Assembly: GCF_000313135.1 (NCBI RefSeq)
Contig: NW_004457616.1
Location: forward strand, 1-28,068
Direction: 5' to 3'
Origin: Acanthamoeba castellanii str. Neff
Taxonomy: Eukaryota; Discosea; Longamoebia; Acanthamoebidae
Length of the DNA stretch: 28,068 bases
The translations under genes and the position numbers were made by a program. A model generated the notes under the pieces. That model did not search any database. It was not told the DNA's origin and saw only the letters and a program-made list of their open reading frames with translations. How positions within the stretch are numbered: the stretch's first letter is position 1; each line of letters starts with the position of its first letter. Shown piece by piece: positions 1 to 10,554 of the stretch.

Positions 1-53
1 GACACACACGACACACACGACACACACGACACACACGACACACACACACACGA
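1..53. repeat. 9-bp tandem repeat (GACACACAC)n in an intron
   Basis: About five copies of a GACACACAC unit, decaying to plain CA. It lies just inside the intron that follows exon 3 of the GT17 gene. The same 9-bp unit recurs at 1811-1854 in an intron of the kinase gene. Confidence 0.85.
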
Positions 54-886
54 TGTGAGCAACTCACGGGCGAGCGAACATACAACAAAAGTGGTTACGT
101 ACGTAGGTCTCCATGAGCCGAACCTCGAGCAGGTCGATCTCGCAGTCCAGCGGGAAGACGACCACCACGCGCACGGGCTTCTCTCGCGGCTTCACCATCG
201 CCCGCACGTCCGCCGGCAGCCACTCCGCCCCCTTGTCCTTTTTTTTTGTTTTTTTGTTGGACCCAAAAAAGAAAGGCGTAGAAGATGGAAGGCGTAGAAG
301 AGAGTACCTCCTTGAGGAAGCGCTTGGCCTGGTCGGGCGGCAGCAGGGGCAGAAGGGGCGCGCTCCAGTCGAAGGTGGGCGCGTCGGCGCTGTGGGGGTT
401 GAGCAGGGTGTGGAACCGGCTTTGGGGCGGTTGCGGGCGATGATGTTGGGCGACGACGGTGGTGACGACGGTGGTGGTCGTCGTGGTGGTCTCAGTCTCG
501 ACGCCCGTCTTCGGGTCGACCACGGTGGTGGTCGTCGTGCTGGTTCGTGTCTCCGTGCTGGAGGTGGCCGACACTTCCTCGTTTTTGCGGGGCGTCGAAG
601 AAGAAGAAGAAGATGGACCGTATCGTACGACCTCACCTTCATTCGGGCTCTCGTTCGAAAAAGATGAACGAAGCATACGTCCCCCTGTACACGCCCAGGC
701 CCGCACATCAACAACAAGAACAGCAACACCTGCAAACCAGAGAGATCTTGGTCGGAGAGGTCTGAGGGTACCTTGGATAACATCTACGGTCAGGTAGAGG
801 CCGAGGGCCAGCCCGAGCAGAAGCAGGAGGGTGCGCCATTCCAGCCGTGCCCTGATGTGGGGCTGCCCCCAGCCACGTTCTTCCAT
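1..886 (-). CDS. Glycosyltransferase family 17 (MGAT3-like), 5' part, continues beyond window start
   Basis: Likely a Golgi type II membrane enzyme adding beta-1,4-GlcNAc to glycans. Exons by eye: 886-772, 729-308, 237-103, with the next intron running off the window. The start at 886 gives a short basic cytoplasmic tail and then a hydrophobic signal anchor (LLLLLGLALGLYLTVDV, about residues 20-36). Exon 2 encodes a Ser/Thr-rich stem with a poly-Thr stretch. Exon 3 holds VVVVFPLDCEIDLLEVRLME, matching the entry of the GT17 domain (family pattern: hydrophobic strand, then E-x-D-LLEVR). The catalytic remainder lies outside the window. The first intron would be only 42 nt and is a multiple of three without a stop, so it may be retained or not real. 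Family assignment rests on this one motif plus topology. Confidence 0.65.
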
Positions 887-1289
887 GAAGGCGAGGAGGT
901 TTCGTCTTTCGCTTTCTCTTATCCCTCCCTTTATGGCAGAACTATCTCCCCCGACGAATCGGAGTGTCGCGCTTTGTGGGATCTCCTCTTCCGGTTGGTG
1001 AAGTTCGGCTCATTTTGCTCTGTGCTCCGCCCCACACAAAAAGGCTTACAAGGCCGAACGGGAAAAAGCCAAGGCCTTTTCAACATGGAGGCTGGCCCAT
1101 CGCGAACAAGCAGACTGTAGCCCCCAATGTTCTTCCAGCAAAACCGCCCCAGTGTCCTGGTGATTGATTCAAGGGCTCAGACCCAAAGCTCACTCAGGAG
1201 CTGAAGGTGGTGCCTGCTACTCCAACACGTTTGTGTAGACGTGTGTGTCTGCATGTCTGCAAAGTGGATCTCTCTTCTGATTGATGAAG
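887..1289. other. Intergenic region between GT17 start and kinase stop
   Basis: About 400 bp upstream of the GT17 start and downstream of the kinase stop, both genes being on the minus strand. Open frames cross it on the plus strand, but none has a recognisable domain or fits a splice pattern. It must hold the GT17 promoter and the kinase 3' end; no clear TATA box or poly(A) signal was picked out. Confidence 0.5.
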
Positions 1290-2505
1290 TCACACCAACT
1301 TGGAGGCGAGGTACTGCTGGAAGCGCTGTGCGTACATGGACGGCTCGACTGCAGAGAGCTGGTTCTGGCACCATCGCACACGCACCACCGCACACGCACA
1401 CGCACACGCACACGCACACGCACACGCACACGCACACGCACACGCACCATAAGAGTTGAGCTTCGTCTGACGAATCTGTAGAAGATCTCAGGGTGGTGGT
1501 TAGTACCTGAGCAAAGAGGACGCCCTTGATCTTGGCCTCGCACACCTTGCGCAGGGTCCACGGCTGCATGAGGTCGATCACGCCAAAGTAGTACAGCTCC
1601 CTCTCCTCGTGCAAACCGCCATCGCCGCTCCTGCACAGCAGCGGTAGAGTCAGACCACCACGCGCGCGCCTGTGACCGGGGTAGCAGACGCCGTGGCCCG
1701 CGGACGATAGACCACACGACATACCGAGCAAGCACGCCGCCGTCGTGAAAGTGGATCGGGCCGCCTTCTTCCAGCTCTCGCCTGTCCGGTGGTCGGTGAG
1801 TTGCCTTGTCTGACACACGACACACACGACACACACGACACACACGACACACACAGGAATGCGATAGCCACGCACTTCTGTAGGGCAAGCAGTTCGTCGT
1901 GGGTCATCTTGTGGATGCCCACGAAGAAGCTGTAGTCCATGATCCCGCACGATTCCAAGAACTGTTGTCACGCGTGCGCGCTTTGTGTGAGCGCCGCGCA
2001 TGGTCGCGGTGTATCACCCTCAGTGTGGGGGGGGGTTGGTACGTCACCTTGCAGTCGTGGGCCAGTTGCTGTAGCACACTGCTTCGCAGTGGACCCAGGT
2101 ACAGGCTCCGCCCCAGGAAGTCCTGGTCTCTAATTCACAGCCGTGAGCTCGCGCAGAGCAGGGCGAGAAGGGAGAGCAGGGAAAGAAAAACCGTAGCGTT
2201 CGCGAGGCATCGTTGGTGGCGGTCAGTCGGCCCTCCACACAGCCCTGGGAGATGACGCGGTGGAGGTGGCGGTGGAGCGCAGTGTGCGTGGGAAGGTGGA
2301 CGACAGACAGCGGTGTGGTGTGTGGTGGTGGGAAGGGTGACGCACCTTGAGGTCGTACCGCAGGTGAATGGGTCGCTCGGGCGACGAGAAGACGTGGGCC
2401 ATCACCACGAAGAACTCCCGCCCCTCGTCCGTCTGTAGCGAGTGGAGCCCTAGAAATTTGCACAAGAGCGTCGACTTGTGCTTGTCCACGTGCTGGCCAT
2501 TCGAC

Positions 2506-2541
<36 letters not shown>

Positions 2542-5500
2542 CACATGCACACGCGCACACACACCGAGCGCACAATACCAACAACCACTGTCAGTGAGCC
2601 AGGCGAAAGGGTCGTCAGTAGCCCGACATACCTCGAAGTAATCGGAGAAGATGGAGCGAAGAAACCGCCACTCGCCGTTGGTGATCGTCTTGACAATGAA
2701 TCGCCTGGTGGGTGATGAGAGAGAGAGAGAGAGAGATGAGCCAACAAACCAGCAGTGGTGGCCGCGACACACTGTACCGGTCGACCGAGGTGAAGAAGGA
2801 GCTGCCGCTCTTGCCCTCCGACCTGATCTGCTCCAGGTGCTGGAACGAGTCCTGTGGGAGAGATAAGCGTAGGTTGGCGTGGGCGTTGTGATGTCTACCG
2901 AGAACGTGTTGGGAGGGAGGAGGGGAATGCGAACAGACGTACCGTGAGCTGGGCGAGAGAGGTGCCGTGCTTGGCCAAGAGCTGCGCGAACGCCGACGGA
3001 GCAAACGAGCCGAACCTGAATATGCGATCACCGACCTGCCCGTGGTACTTGAAGACCCGGTACTTGGCCTCCTTTCCGGGGGTCGTAGTCTCTGCGCCGT
3101 CTCGGCTGCGGTCGAGACTCTCATACTGAGAGTCGACGCCATACATTGATGAGGCGGCCCGACACGCGCGCGCACAGGCGTAGGACTGTACGTACGGTCG
3201 TGCGCAGGCCTGCGTGGATGAACGGCGGCAGCTGCTGGCGGTCGACCGACAGCAGAGCGCAGCTACGGGGCATCGAGGCGTGCCAGGGGCGAGTTAGTGG
3301 CGTTGTGGACCACAAAATTTGTGGAAAGAAGGCCTTTGGCTCCACATACCTCATTGGTCCGCGTTTGATCTCCTCAGCCCCGGGAAGCAGCTCGGCCAAC
3401 ACCAGGTTCTGGAGAGGGAGGGAGACATGGAAGGGCAGATTAGCCCGTGCGAGAAGAGGACCACGACTGCGCGGTGCTGGGTGTTTGGCGCGCGCGTGTT
3501 CTACCTTGGCCTCCACCTGCAGGATCTGATCAGAGCTGTGCTTGTAGTGGAGCTGCAGTGCATAGGGGGCGACCAAGAGCGACATGCCGCTCGAGTAGAG
3601 CGACTTGATCACCGGCTGGACATCTGGCCAGGCAGGAGACAATCAGCGTTCAGCTCGCACAGCACAGCACAGCCACCATCGAAGGACTGGAGGTATTACC
3701 AGGTTGGGCGATCACGTCACGGACGATGGCCGGGATGGACCTTCGCGCTTTGTTGGCCTTGTGACCTTCCACCGACTGACCATGGCCCATCACATCAGCG
3801 CAAGCTGTGGGCGACGAGCAGCAGAAGCTGTGCTGGGGGAGGGAAAGAGGGGAGGGGGGGGGTGCCTGCAGAAGATCCTCGATTCGGATGTCGGCTTCGC
3901 TGTGGCGCAGGAGCGACACCCAGGGCAGTAGCCAGCTGAACTGTTCGCCCAGCTGCCCGAACGCGCTGTTCCAAGGCACCGACACCAGCACATGTCAGGG
4001 ACAACGCTGTAAGGTGTGCCTCGCTTGAGACCCACGTGGGTCGCTGAACGTGAGGCGGCGGCTCACCTGGTGGGGTCCTTGAATATCTTCAGCAGGGACT
4101 TGCGAAAGGCCAACGAGAGCTCCACAGTGTGCCCGTTGATCATTGATCTGCGTTTCGCCCGGCACCAGTTAGGTTGGCCTTGGGGGGGGGGGTAATTGTG
4201 GAGGAGGGGCCTCTGAGCGCTATGTAAGTACCGAAGGAAGGGTCCCTTATCGCTGGCGTAGTGCTTGAGCCCTTCGCCTTCGATCTTCACCTGTAACTCC
4301 TATTACAATTTTTTTTTAAAAATGATGAGTTAAAAGGTTGAAAGAGAGACTCGCGGAGAGAGTGAGAGAGCGAGAGAGAAGATACCTCAAAAGAAGAGAG
4401 CAGGGTCTGGAGCTCCTTCTGCGCGGTCGGGTGCTCGAACCCGAACACGATGACAAATAACCGCTCCCCGTTGGCGCCCTTGCCCAGCTTCACTGTGCGA
4501 AGGAAGGATGGCATCTGTCAGTCCCCGATCCCAGGGGCGCGGTGGTACTCTGTGACCCTTCGAACCTTTGTGCGTGCACTGCAGGCTCTTCCCCGCCGTC
4601 GTCAGGATGTCGCGCAGGCAACCGGACAGCTCGCCCACCTCGAAATCTGCAGACGAACAACCTCTTCATAGTGAATGGGCTGCTCTTTTGACACACTTCA
4701 CACTTCACACACACACACGACAAAGCGGGGAGGTAGGTCAGCCGACGCACCATCGACGCCCTCTTTGATCACAAAGGACAGGGAGCACAACACCGAGTCC
4801 CTGCTGGCCTTTGGGATGTCCTTGGCCAGCTGAGCGACTGCGCAAGCGAGCAGAAGCAAAAGAAAGAGTGTTAGGCGCAAGCGTGATGGAGCACCACAGT
4901 GTGCTGTGGGGACTACGGTGGTAGGTCGGTAGGTACCGACGTCGGGTGCTCGCAAAAGCCGGATGGTGAGCGAAGAGGTGGTGGCAGGGGACCCGATGGT
5001 GATTCGCCCGCGAACGTTGACGACTTCTGGGCCGGACAGGGACAGCTCCCTGATGATGCAGGGATCCAAGGCCAGAGGAGTGAGTACTGCGCGGCCGCAC
5101 ACGCACACACAACACGCAGCACACGCACACACGGCATGCGGCAGACCTGATGGCTCTTCGCATTGATGGAGAGGCGGAAGAGGGAGAGAAGAGGCCCGAT
5201 GACGAGGCCGGCCCATACAGGGCCTTGTCGTGCAGCTTGCTGAAGAGGAAGTAGGCCATCTTGCAGAACTCCCTCGCCGAAGCATGCATCTTCTGCAGGT
5301 GCTGTTCCTTCTTCCTCTGCTGCTTCTTCAACTTGGTCGTTTGAGTGTGGCGCACTGCGCCTGCGCCAACATGATTAAAAGGTTTTAATTATTTAATTAT
5401 AATAACTAAAATTTGAAATAAATGATTGAGTAAAATAAAATAAAATAATAAGTTATATATAATTTCGATTGGGGAGTACCCGTTCGAGCTGGATAATCGA

Positions 5501-5594
5501 CGATTGGATGCAATTCAATCTTGGATTGTTGCAGCTCGAGCCGCGCCGTGAGCTCGGCGATCTCCTGTCTAAGCAGCCTGTTTTCCTCCTCCAT
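1290..5594 (-). CDS. Phosphatidylinositol phosphate kinase (PIPK) with long novel N-terminal region
   Basis: A PIP kinase phosphorylating inositol head groups of membrane PIPs. About 21 exons (first 5594-5480, last 1358-1290) give roughly 767 residues. Start: ATG at 5594 opening a coiled coil (EEENRLLRQEIAELTARLEL). The C-terminal 300 residues are the kinase: FGSFAPSAFAQLL, then SEGKSGSSFFTSVDR, RRFIVKTI with the ATP-site Lys (exon 2704-2632), HVDKHKSTLLCKFLGLHSL (2492-2346), YDLK-G (2346/2244), DQDFLGRSLYLGP (2129-2048), SCGIMDYSFFVGIH (1961-1876), YYFGVIDLMQPW with the metal-binding Asp (1630-1507), and C-terminal VEPSMYAQRFQQYL. The N-terminal 450 residues are mostly helical and match no family I know. 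PIP4K versus PIP5K specificity cannot be settled: the activation loop (CEAKIKGVLFAQ) aligns ambiguously at the Glu/Ala position. The exon 2/3 join (near 5147/5086) shows a phase conflict and may use another donor. Confidence 0.88.
1387..1447. repeat. Hexamer (CACACG)n microsatellite in an intron
   Basis: About nine copies of CGCACA/CACACG in the last intron of the kinase gene. The sense strand is TGTGCG-rich and lies upstream of the acceptor for the last exon. Confidence 0.85.
1811..1854. repeat. 9-bp tandem repeat (CACACACGA)n in an intron
   Basis: Four to five copies of the same unit found at 1-53, inside the kinase intron between the MDYSFF exon and the following VIDLMQ exon. Confidence 0.85.
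2507..2541. repeat. Tetramer (CACG)n microsatellite in an intron
   Basis: About eight CACG units in the kinase intron between exons 2704-2632 and 2492-2346. Confidence 0.85.
2717..2735. repeat. (GA)n microsatellite in an intron
   Basis: About nine GA units in the kinase intron just upstream (sense strand) of the exon encoding RRFIVKTI. Confidence 0.8.
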
Positions 5595-5714
5595 CTTCAA
5601 GAGAACACAACCGTGGATGTGTGTCTCTTGAGTACGTCTGTTTCGCCGAATAAATATCTTCTTTAGTCCTTTTATTAATTTATTAATATTTATTAATATT
5701 TTATCTTATTCGAG
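5595..5714. promoter_or_regulatory. AT-rich divergent promoter between kinase and hydrolase
   Basis: 120 bp separate the kinase ATG (5594, minus) from the hydrolase ATG (5715, plus). Positions 5647-5710 are strongly AT-rich with repeated TTTATTAAT/TTAATATTTATT runs, in sharp contrast to the GC-rich exons. The head-to-head arrangement makes a shared promoter likely; no defined factor site was recognised. Confidence 0.55.
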
Positions 5715-7662
5715 ATGGAAGACACGAACGAGAAGGAGGCTGTGCTTGTTGGTGAACACGTCGAGGTTCGGCCGGGTCGGGTGCTGCACATCTGGCAGCA
5801 CAAAAACGAAGATGACGAAGAACGCGAGCGACCAGTCATGCTCTTCGTCCACGGTGCGGGCGGCAGAAAAGAGGTGCTCTACTCTTCCCCCCCCCACAAA
5901 TCCATCCATTCAAGTTCCTTCCATGGCCGCCTTGCTCAATCTATGTTGGTCGTGTTGGCCCATCTTCGAGCGTAGCAATGGCAGGCACAGATAGACCACT
6001 TCAAGGAGACGCACGACGTCCTGGGTACACGTCGAAGCTGAAGCTGAAGCTGAAGATGAGGTGCTGGCGATGGCGCTAACGATGGTGGTGGTGCGCAGCG
6101 TTCGACATGGTGGGCCACGGCCAGAGCAACGCAGTGGGGGACTGGTACGGCTACGCCACCGCCCACCTACTCCAGGACCTCCTGGCCATCGTGCAGCGCT
6201 TTGTCGGTACGTGCGCCCACCGCTACACCACTTCGCGCGTCCAACCTTTCAGAGCGCTTGCCATGGGCTTATATCGTGCCGTGCGGTGATGCGTGTGTGT
6301 CGTGTCGTTGGTCGTGTCGTTGGTCGTGTCGTGTCATGCGTGTGTGTCGTGTCGTTGGTCGTGTCGTTGGTCGTGTCGTGTCGTGTCGTGTCGTGTCATG
6401 CGTGTGTGTCGTGTGTGCTTAGATCCGAAGCGTGAGGACAACGTGCTCGTGGCGCACTCCTACGGGACGGTGATTGCGGTCAAGCTGCTCGCGCATTTGC
6501 ACCGCCATCACGTCGAAGAGTCAAATGGATCGGGAGAGGATGAAGGGGCTGCTGCCGGCGCACGCAATGCGTGTGCCTACTTCAGAAAGGTGGTCCTTGT
6601 CGGTGCCGCCGGTGATCAGCCTGCGGGGACCACCCACCCAATTTGGTAGCGTTGAGGCCGCACGACACACACCGACACAACACACACTCATACAAACGCA
6701 CCAACATTGACTATGGAGTGTTGCAGGTACCTGCCGTCGTTCGCGCTTGAGTGGATCCGACCTGTGATGGGCAAAGGGTTCGTGGACAAGGCCTGGCACC
6801 CCGCCACGGACAGGTGCGTGAGCCACACACACACACACACACAACACACACACAACACACACACACACACAACACACACCACACGACGCCTTCTTGGAAC
6901 ACTCACCCAACCGCTCACACATGCACACACATGTGTGCTTGCACCACTATAGGGAGTTGGTCCTGCGCGAAGCCAACATCGCCGCCACGAATCCCATGCA
7001 CGTGTGTACCCCCCCCCAAAGGTGCACCACAGGGCCGGCGGCACCACCGCCCAACTGACGCGCGACCCTCTCTTTTTCTTTGTCTCTGTTTGTTGGCTTT
7101 CTCAATGTCTCAGGTCATGGTACGGGGATGATGAACAACCACTGACCAGCCCCAGCGGGCGGTGTACCTGCTGCGCGCTTGCATTGCCTAATCTTTACCC
7201 ACCTACCACCCACCTCCCCAGCGGCCCCTCTTTCGTGGGATGGAATGGCAGCTCGAGGACGACGCTTCTTTGATCGTCGGCGCCCGATTCCTCTTCATCT
7301 CGGGAATCAACGATGGTGCGTCCCCACTCAATTTCTTTTAATTACAATTTGCAATCTTACAAATAATGATGTATTTGCCAGGCATCACGCCCCACCAGTC
7401 GGCGACACGCCTTGCAGAGTGGCTCCAAGACATGAACTCGGTAGAGCCCAGCCACCCCACAGCTTGCGCGTCTCATGCCTCTCTCCCCCTTGCTCACTCG
7501 CATGCATGCGCTTCGCCTCCCTTGCCCCCCACCCCCACCCCACAAACCGCTGTGCAGGTGTTGGTCGAGGTTCTCGACCAGTCGGGCCACATGCCGCACA
7601 TGGAAGTGCCGCGCACGGTCAACGCGCTCATCCAGGACTTGGTCGTCCACCATGAATTGTAG
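5715..7662 (+). CDS. Alpha/beta hydrolase, ABHD8-like
   Basis: A serine hydrolase or lipase-like enzyme; substrate unknown. Exons: 5715-5873, 5991-6024, 6099-6206, 6423-6645, 6727-6813, 6953-about 7001, one near 7114, 7222-7315, 7382-7440, 7558-7662. Triad visible: nucleophile Ser in AHSYGT (exon 4), acid Asp in FISGINDGITP (exon 8), His in SGHMPHME (last exon). The oxyanion-side strand is MLFVHGAGG (exon 1), followed by DMVGHGQS. The YATAHLLQDLLAIVQRF helix before the nucleophile resembles the ABHD8 layout. Exon 4 carries an acidic insertion (EESNGSGEDEGAAAG) after the nucleophile helix. The exon near 7114 is unresolved: the best-matching peptide spans two frames there, so a frameshift or a missed site is possible. 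It converges on the EGF gene with 78 bp between stops. Confidence 0.82.
6289..6422. repeat. GTGTCG-type minisatellite in an intron
   Basis: Two long repeats of about 47 bp (ATGCGTGTGTGTCGTGTCG, then GTTGGTCGTGTC twice), the second expanded by extra GTGTC units. They fill the 3' part of the hydrolase intron right up to its acceptor (TTAG at 6422). Confidence 0.85.
6823..6884. repeat. (CA)n/(ACACA)n microsatellite in an intron
   Basis: Interrupted CA repeat in the hydrolase intron that starts at 6814. Confidence 0.85.
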
Positions 7663-7740
7663 TGCGAGAATGTACCCCACATTTACTACTCCCCCTGTGC
7701 CCTCCCTCCCCACCCAAAAAAAGCATAACTAAGCCGGGGC

Positions 7741-8566
7741 TCAGTGGCCGAGGAGGCCCGCGCTGCGCTTCTCGTGGAGGAACCGCTGCATGTGGGTCAT
7801 CCGCTCGCACGGGAGGCTGGCGTCCTCGGAGCACTCGGCGCCGGTCCAGCCCGCCTCGCACTCGCACGTGTCCTCCGCCACACACGTCCCGTGCCCGCTG
7901 CAGTAGTTGACGTTGAAGCAGGTGATCTCCTAAACACATGGCAAGCCCCAACCACAGCCGTAAGAAGGCCACCGCACACGAACGCAACACGACACACAGC
8001 ACGCGCCACCGCACACGGCACACGAGGAAGAAGAAGTCGTTACCCTGGGGATGACCAAGAGGTTGCCGGTGATGGTGAGTTTGGACCCGCTCTTGATGGA
8101 GAGCGAGGAGACGCGTGCGGTACTGTCGAGCTCGGATTCGGCTCCTTCGTCCAGCACGACGTCGGAGGTCTTGTCCGGCACCTCGCCCTCCTCCCAGTTC
8201 TCGGCATCGTCCCACGACGTGGACGTGGCGTTGCTCGAGAATGAAGACTCAGCATAGGGGCAAGGGGTGGCCTCCGGTTCAGTCCTGCCAGCTGAAGTGC
8301 GCGAGGAGATACAGAGGTAAGAGGGGGAGGAGAAGGGGGGGGGAAGGCGAGCGGTTACCACAGGCACAGCCAAAGAAGAGGCCAACCAAGAGGATCACAC
8401 CCAGATGGAGGAGAGCTGTGGAACGTTGTGCCCAGTTAGAAGTACGAGGATAATAAAGAAGAGGGAAGGAGGAGTATAAACAATAAGATCGTACCCTTTC
8501 CCATCTCTTCCTTGTGAAGAACGTGCCGCGGTGCTTGTTACTTCTTCTTTTCTTTAACGAAACCAT
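7741..8566 (-). CDS. Single-pass membrane protein with C-terminal EGF-like domain
   Basis: Three exons (8566-8359, 8291-8044, 7929-7741) join in frame to 214 residues. A basic N-terminus (MVSLKKRRSNKHRG) precedes one membrane helix (ALLHLGVILLVGLFFGCACG, about residues 50-69), so a type II surface protein is likely. The ectodomain has WDDAENWEEGEVPDKTSDVV and then a SLSIKSGSKLTITGNLLV strand pattern, like the N-W-x-x-G-x-V-P beta-repeat modules of surface and adhesion proteins. The last exon is an EGF-like module with six Cys (CFNVNYCSGHGTCVAEDTC, then CECEAGWTGAEC). Role in adhesion or recognition is inference. An apparent GT-AG pair inside exon 1 (donor near 8494) would break the frame and was not used. 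An upstream in-frame ATG at 8656 is possible but lies in AT-rich DNA. Confidence 0.7.
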
Positions 8567-8839
8567 CGATTTCTCCTTTTTAGGCTCTGATTTCCTTGTG
8601 GAGACAAATCCAAAAAAAATATTATATCCAATAATAAATAAACCACCCAACATCATGTTTACTTATTTATTGTATTTATTTTGGACATAATTGTGCCCGC
8701 TCTTAAAACTCTTTTTGATTTAATATCAGCTGCCAGTGGCCCTTCCCAGCCTGGGTAGCAAGGTCTGATTACTTTACACGTCCTCAATCCTCTCTCTCTC
8801 TTGGTTGGTAGTCGTCGATATGTTGATACGCGTTCCCTT
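8567..8839. other. AT-rich intergenic region
   Basis: Between the EGF-protein start and the SH3-gene stop, both on the minus strand. 8610-8720 is notably AT-rich (AAAAAAAATATTATATCC, TTTATTTATTGTATTTATTT) and probably holds the EGF-gene promoter; 8721-8839 is probably SH3-gene 3' UTR. No gene was seen. Confidence 0.5.
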
Positions 8840-8994
8840 TTACATCAGTTTCTTGAGGTCGATAACATCATTCTGGAGTTTGGATAGAAGCTGATCAAGC
8901 TCCTTGATATCGGCATCGCTCACGTCCGACGCCTCCGCCGCTGCCGCCCTAAGAGTGGCCGCTCTGCCTCGATCTACGACACACACACACACCA

Positions 8995-9027
<33 letters not shown>

Positions 9028-10129
9028 CAAAATCGAGATGGTTGGTTAGCCTCGCCACCCAAGAGCACAGCGAATGCTACAAAGGTGCATACCGGTGGGT
9101 TTGAGTGCCACGGGGGCCGATGGGGTGGAGAGCGGGGGCCGACCGGCCGGCGGCGGGGCGGCGACGGGCGGCCTGGCAGCGGCCTGTGGCGTGCTCGGCG
9201 GACCACCACTGCTACCAATTGGCGGCCGGGAGGCGGCGACGGGAGGCGGTGCGGCGTATCCCGACACTGCGCGAGGCGACGGGGCGGCCGAGGCAGAGGA
9301 AGACAGGGGAGGCCGGCTGCCGGCAGCCGGGGGCGGCGGACCGCCGGCCGAACCGCCGATGCCAGAACCGCCGCTCGTGAGGCCGGGCCGAGCGACTGCC
9401 GAGGGCGCCGGCGGACGCGCACCGCCTTCGCAGGAGAGACGATAGAGGGGAGAGGAGAGGGCGGTGAGCTTGGGCGGCGAGGGCGATGACAAGACCCACG
9501 GCGTGGCCGTGCAGCGGTGGAACAGTGAGACAGAAGTGGGGAGTGTACCAGGGGACTGCGGGGAGGGGGCAGCGCCGGACGCTGTTGATTGATTGATTGG
9601 TGTGACACAAACACCAGATTGGTGGGAGTGTCAGAATACCTCACAGATCGGGAGATCAAGAAGAGTTCGGGAGGGCGAGGAGGATGGAGCGCAGCGAGAA
9701 TTGATTCTAAAGAACGAAAGCGGTTGATTGATGGGCTGGCGCGTACCGTAAGCTGATGTGGGCCTAGCACCAGCCACGGCGCCGTTCGGTCGAGCTGCGC
9801 CTGCGCCTAAAGAAAAGACGTAGTGAGCCACGAGCTGAATTAATGTAATTTGGCGTAGATGCCACACAACAATTGGGATGGGGCATACCGCCAGGCACAG
9901 CGCCAGGCGCGGGGGCGCCTCTTTGTTCGGCAGCGGTGATGAGCTGGACGTAGGTTGCAGGAAGGTATCCCACCTTTCCATTCAATTCGCCCGCCCACCA
10001 ACCATTGTCGAATTGGCTGGTAATGTTGATGACGTCGCCCGCCTTGAAGGAGAGCTGGCGCTGCTCTGCGTTACCCGCGAAATCGTAGAGGGCTCGCCCC
10101 TTCGAGATGGTTCTAGCAGCTTGGCTCAT
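8840..10129 (-). CDS. SH3 domain adaptor with proline-rich linker
   Basis: Exons 10129-9889, 9806-9747, 9425-9093 and 8973-8840 join exactly in frame to 255 residues. The SH3 domain is residues about 10-65: ALYDF, the acidic/aromatic RT-loop region, DNGWWAGEL with the ligand-binding Trp, and LPATYV in the usual P-x-x-Y position. Next comes a Pro/Ala/Gly-rich linker with many PPP and RPP runs (GGPPPPAAGSRPPL, ARPPVAAPPPAGRPPL), which could bind SH3 or profilin partners or the protein's own SH3. The C-terminus is an amphipathic helix (DADIKELDQLLSKLQNDVID). The domain order suggests a cytoskeletal or endocytic adaptor; the partner is unknown. A candidate extra exon at 9706-9640 was left out because it breaks the phase. 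Confidence 0.85.
8978..9028. repeat. (CA)n(GA)n compound microsatellite in an intron
   Basis: CA repeat passing directly into GA repeat, in the last intron of the SH3 gene, next to the acceptor of the final exon. Confidence 0.85.
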
Positions 10130-10554
10130 TCCGTTGTGTATGTGTTAATTGATGATTTAAATCGAGGGAGGCTGCAGCGGAGGGGTGAAGGCAGCAGAAA
10201 GAATTGGCTGGCGATGAGATGAGGGGATCGAGAGAACAATCAAACAACAATCAAGTAAATCAGCTCAGCGGCTGTCCAGCAAAACAAGGGTCACCCTTGC
10301 CACCCAAGCAATTCGCGTTGCCATAAACGGCATTGGCGGGCTGGAATGCGCAGCTACATTCTTCCCATTCCTCCGCTCGTTGCCTGGCAGGTTGGCTAAA
10401 CTGCGTGCGTGTGCGCGTGTGCGCGTGCGGTGATACATTTAGTGTGCGTGTGTTGCAAGATTGCATTGCAGATGATGATGCTGATACGAATGAAAAAATG
10501 AAGAAGAGGCTTCGCGACGAGGCCGGACCTCTCTCTCGTTGTTGGGGTAGTTGT
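10130..10554. other. Intergenic region between SH3 gene and DHX8 gene
   Basis: About 425 bp, upstream of the SH3 gene and downstream of DHX8 on the minus strand. It contains a short GTGCGC-rich stretch (10405-10432). A long plus-strand frame starts here at 10333 but is an antisense shadow of DHX8. No gene was recognised. Confidence 0.5.

Noticed and set aside
64..783. Alternative minus-strand frame overlapping the GT17 gene
   Set aside because: Only its last part (exon 3) is used; the upstream part is Arg/Pro-rich shadow of the Ser/Thr stem.
1241..1481. Plus-strand frames rich in THTHTH and TRTRTR
   Set aside because: They are translations of the CACACG microsatellite in a kinase intron.
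6289..6422. CRISPR-like direct repeats
   Set aside because: Units are simple GTGTCG derivatives without spacers, inside an intron of a eukaryotic gene.
8416..8494. Intron inside exon 1 of the EGF protein
   Set aside because: GTACGA and CACAG borders are present, but removal shifts the frame; read-through keeps the membrane helix in frame.
9640..9706. Extra exon in the SH3 gene
   Set aside because: Has GT-AG borders but breaks the phase into the proline-rich exon. Joining 9747 directly to 9425 keeps the frame and closes at 255 residues.
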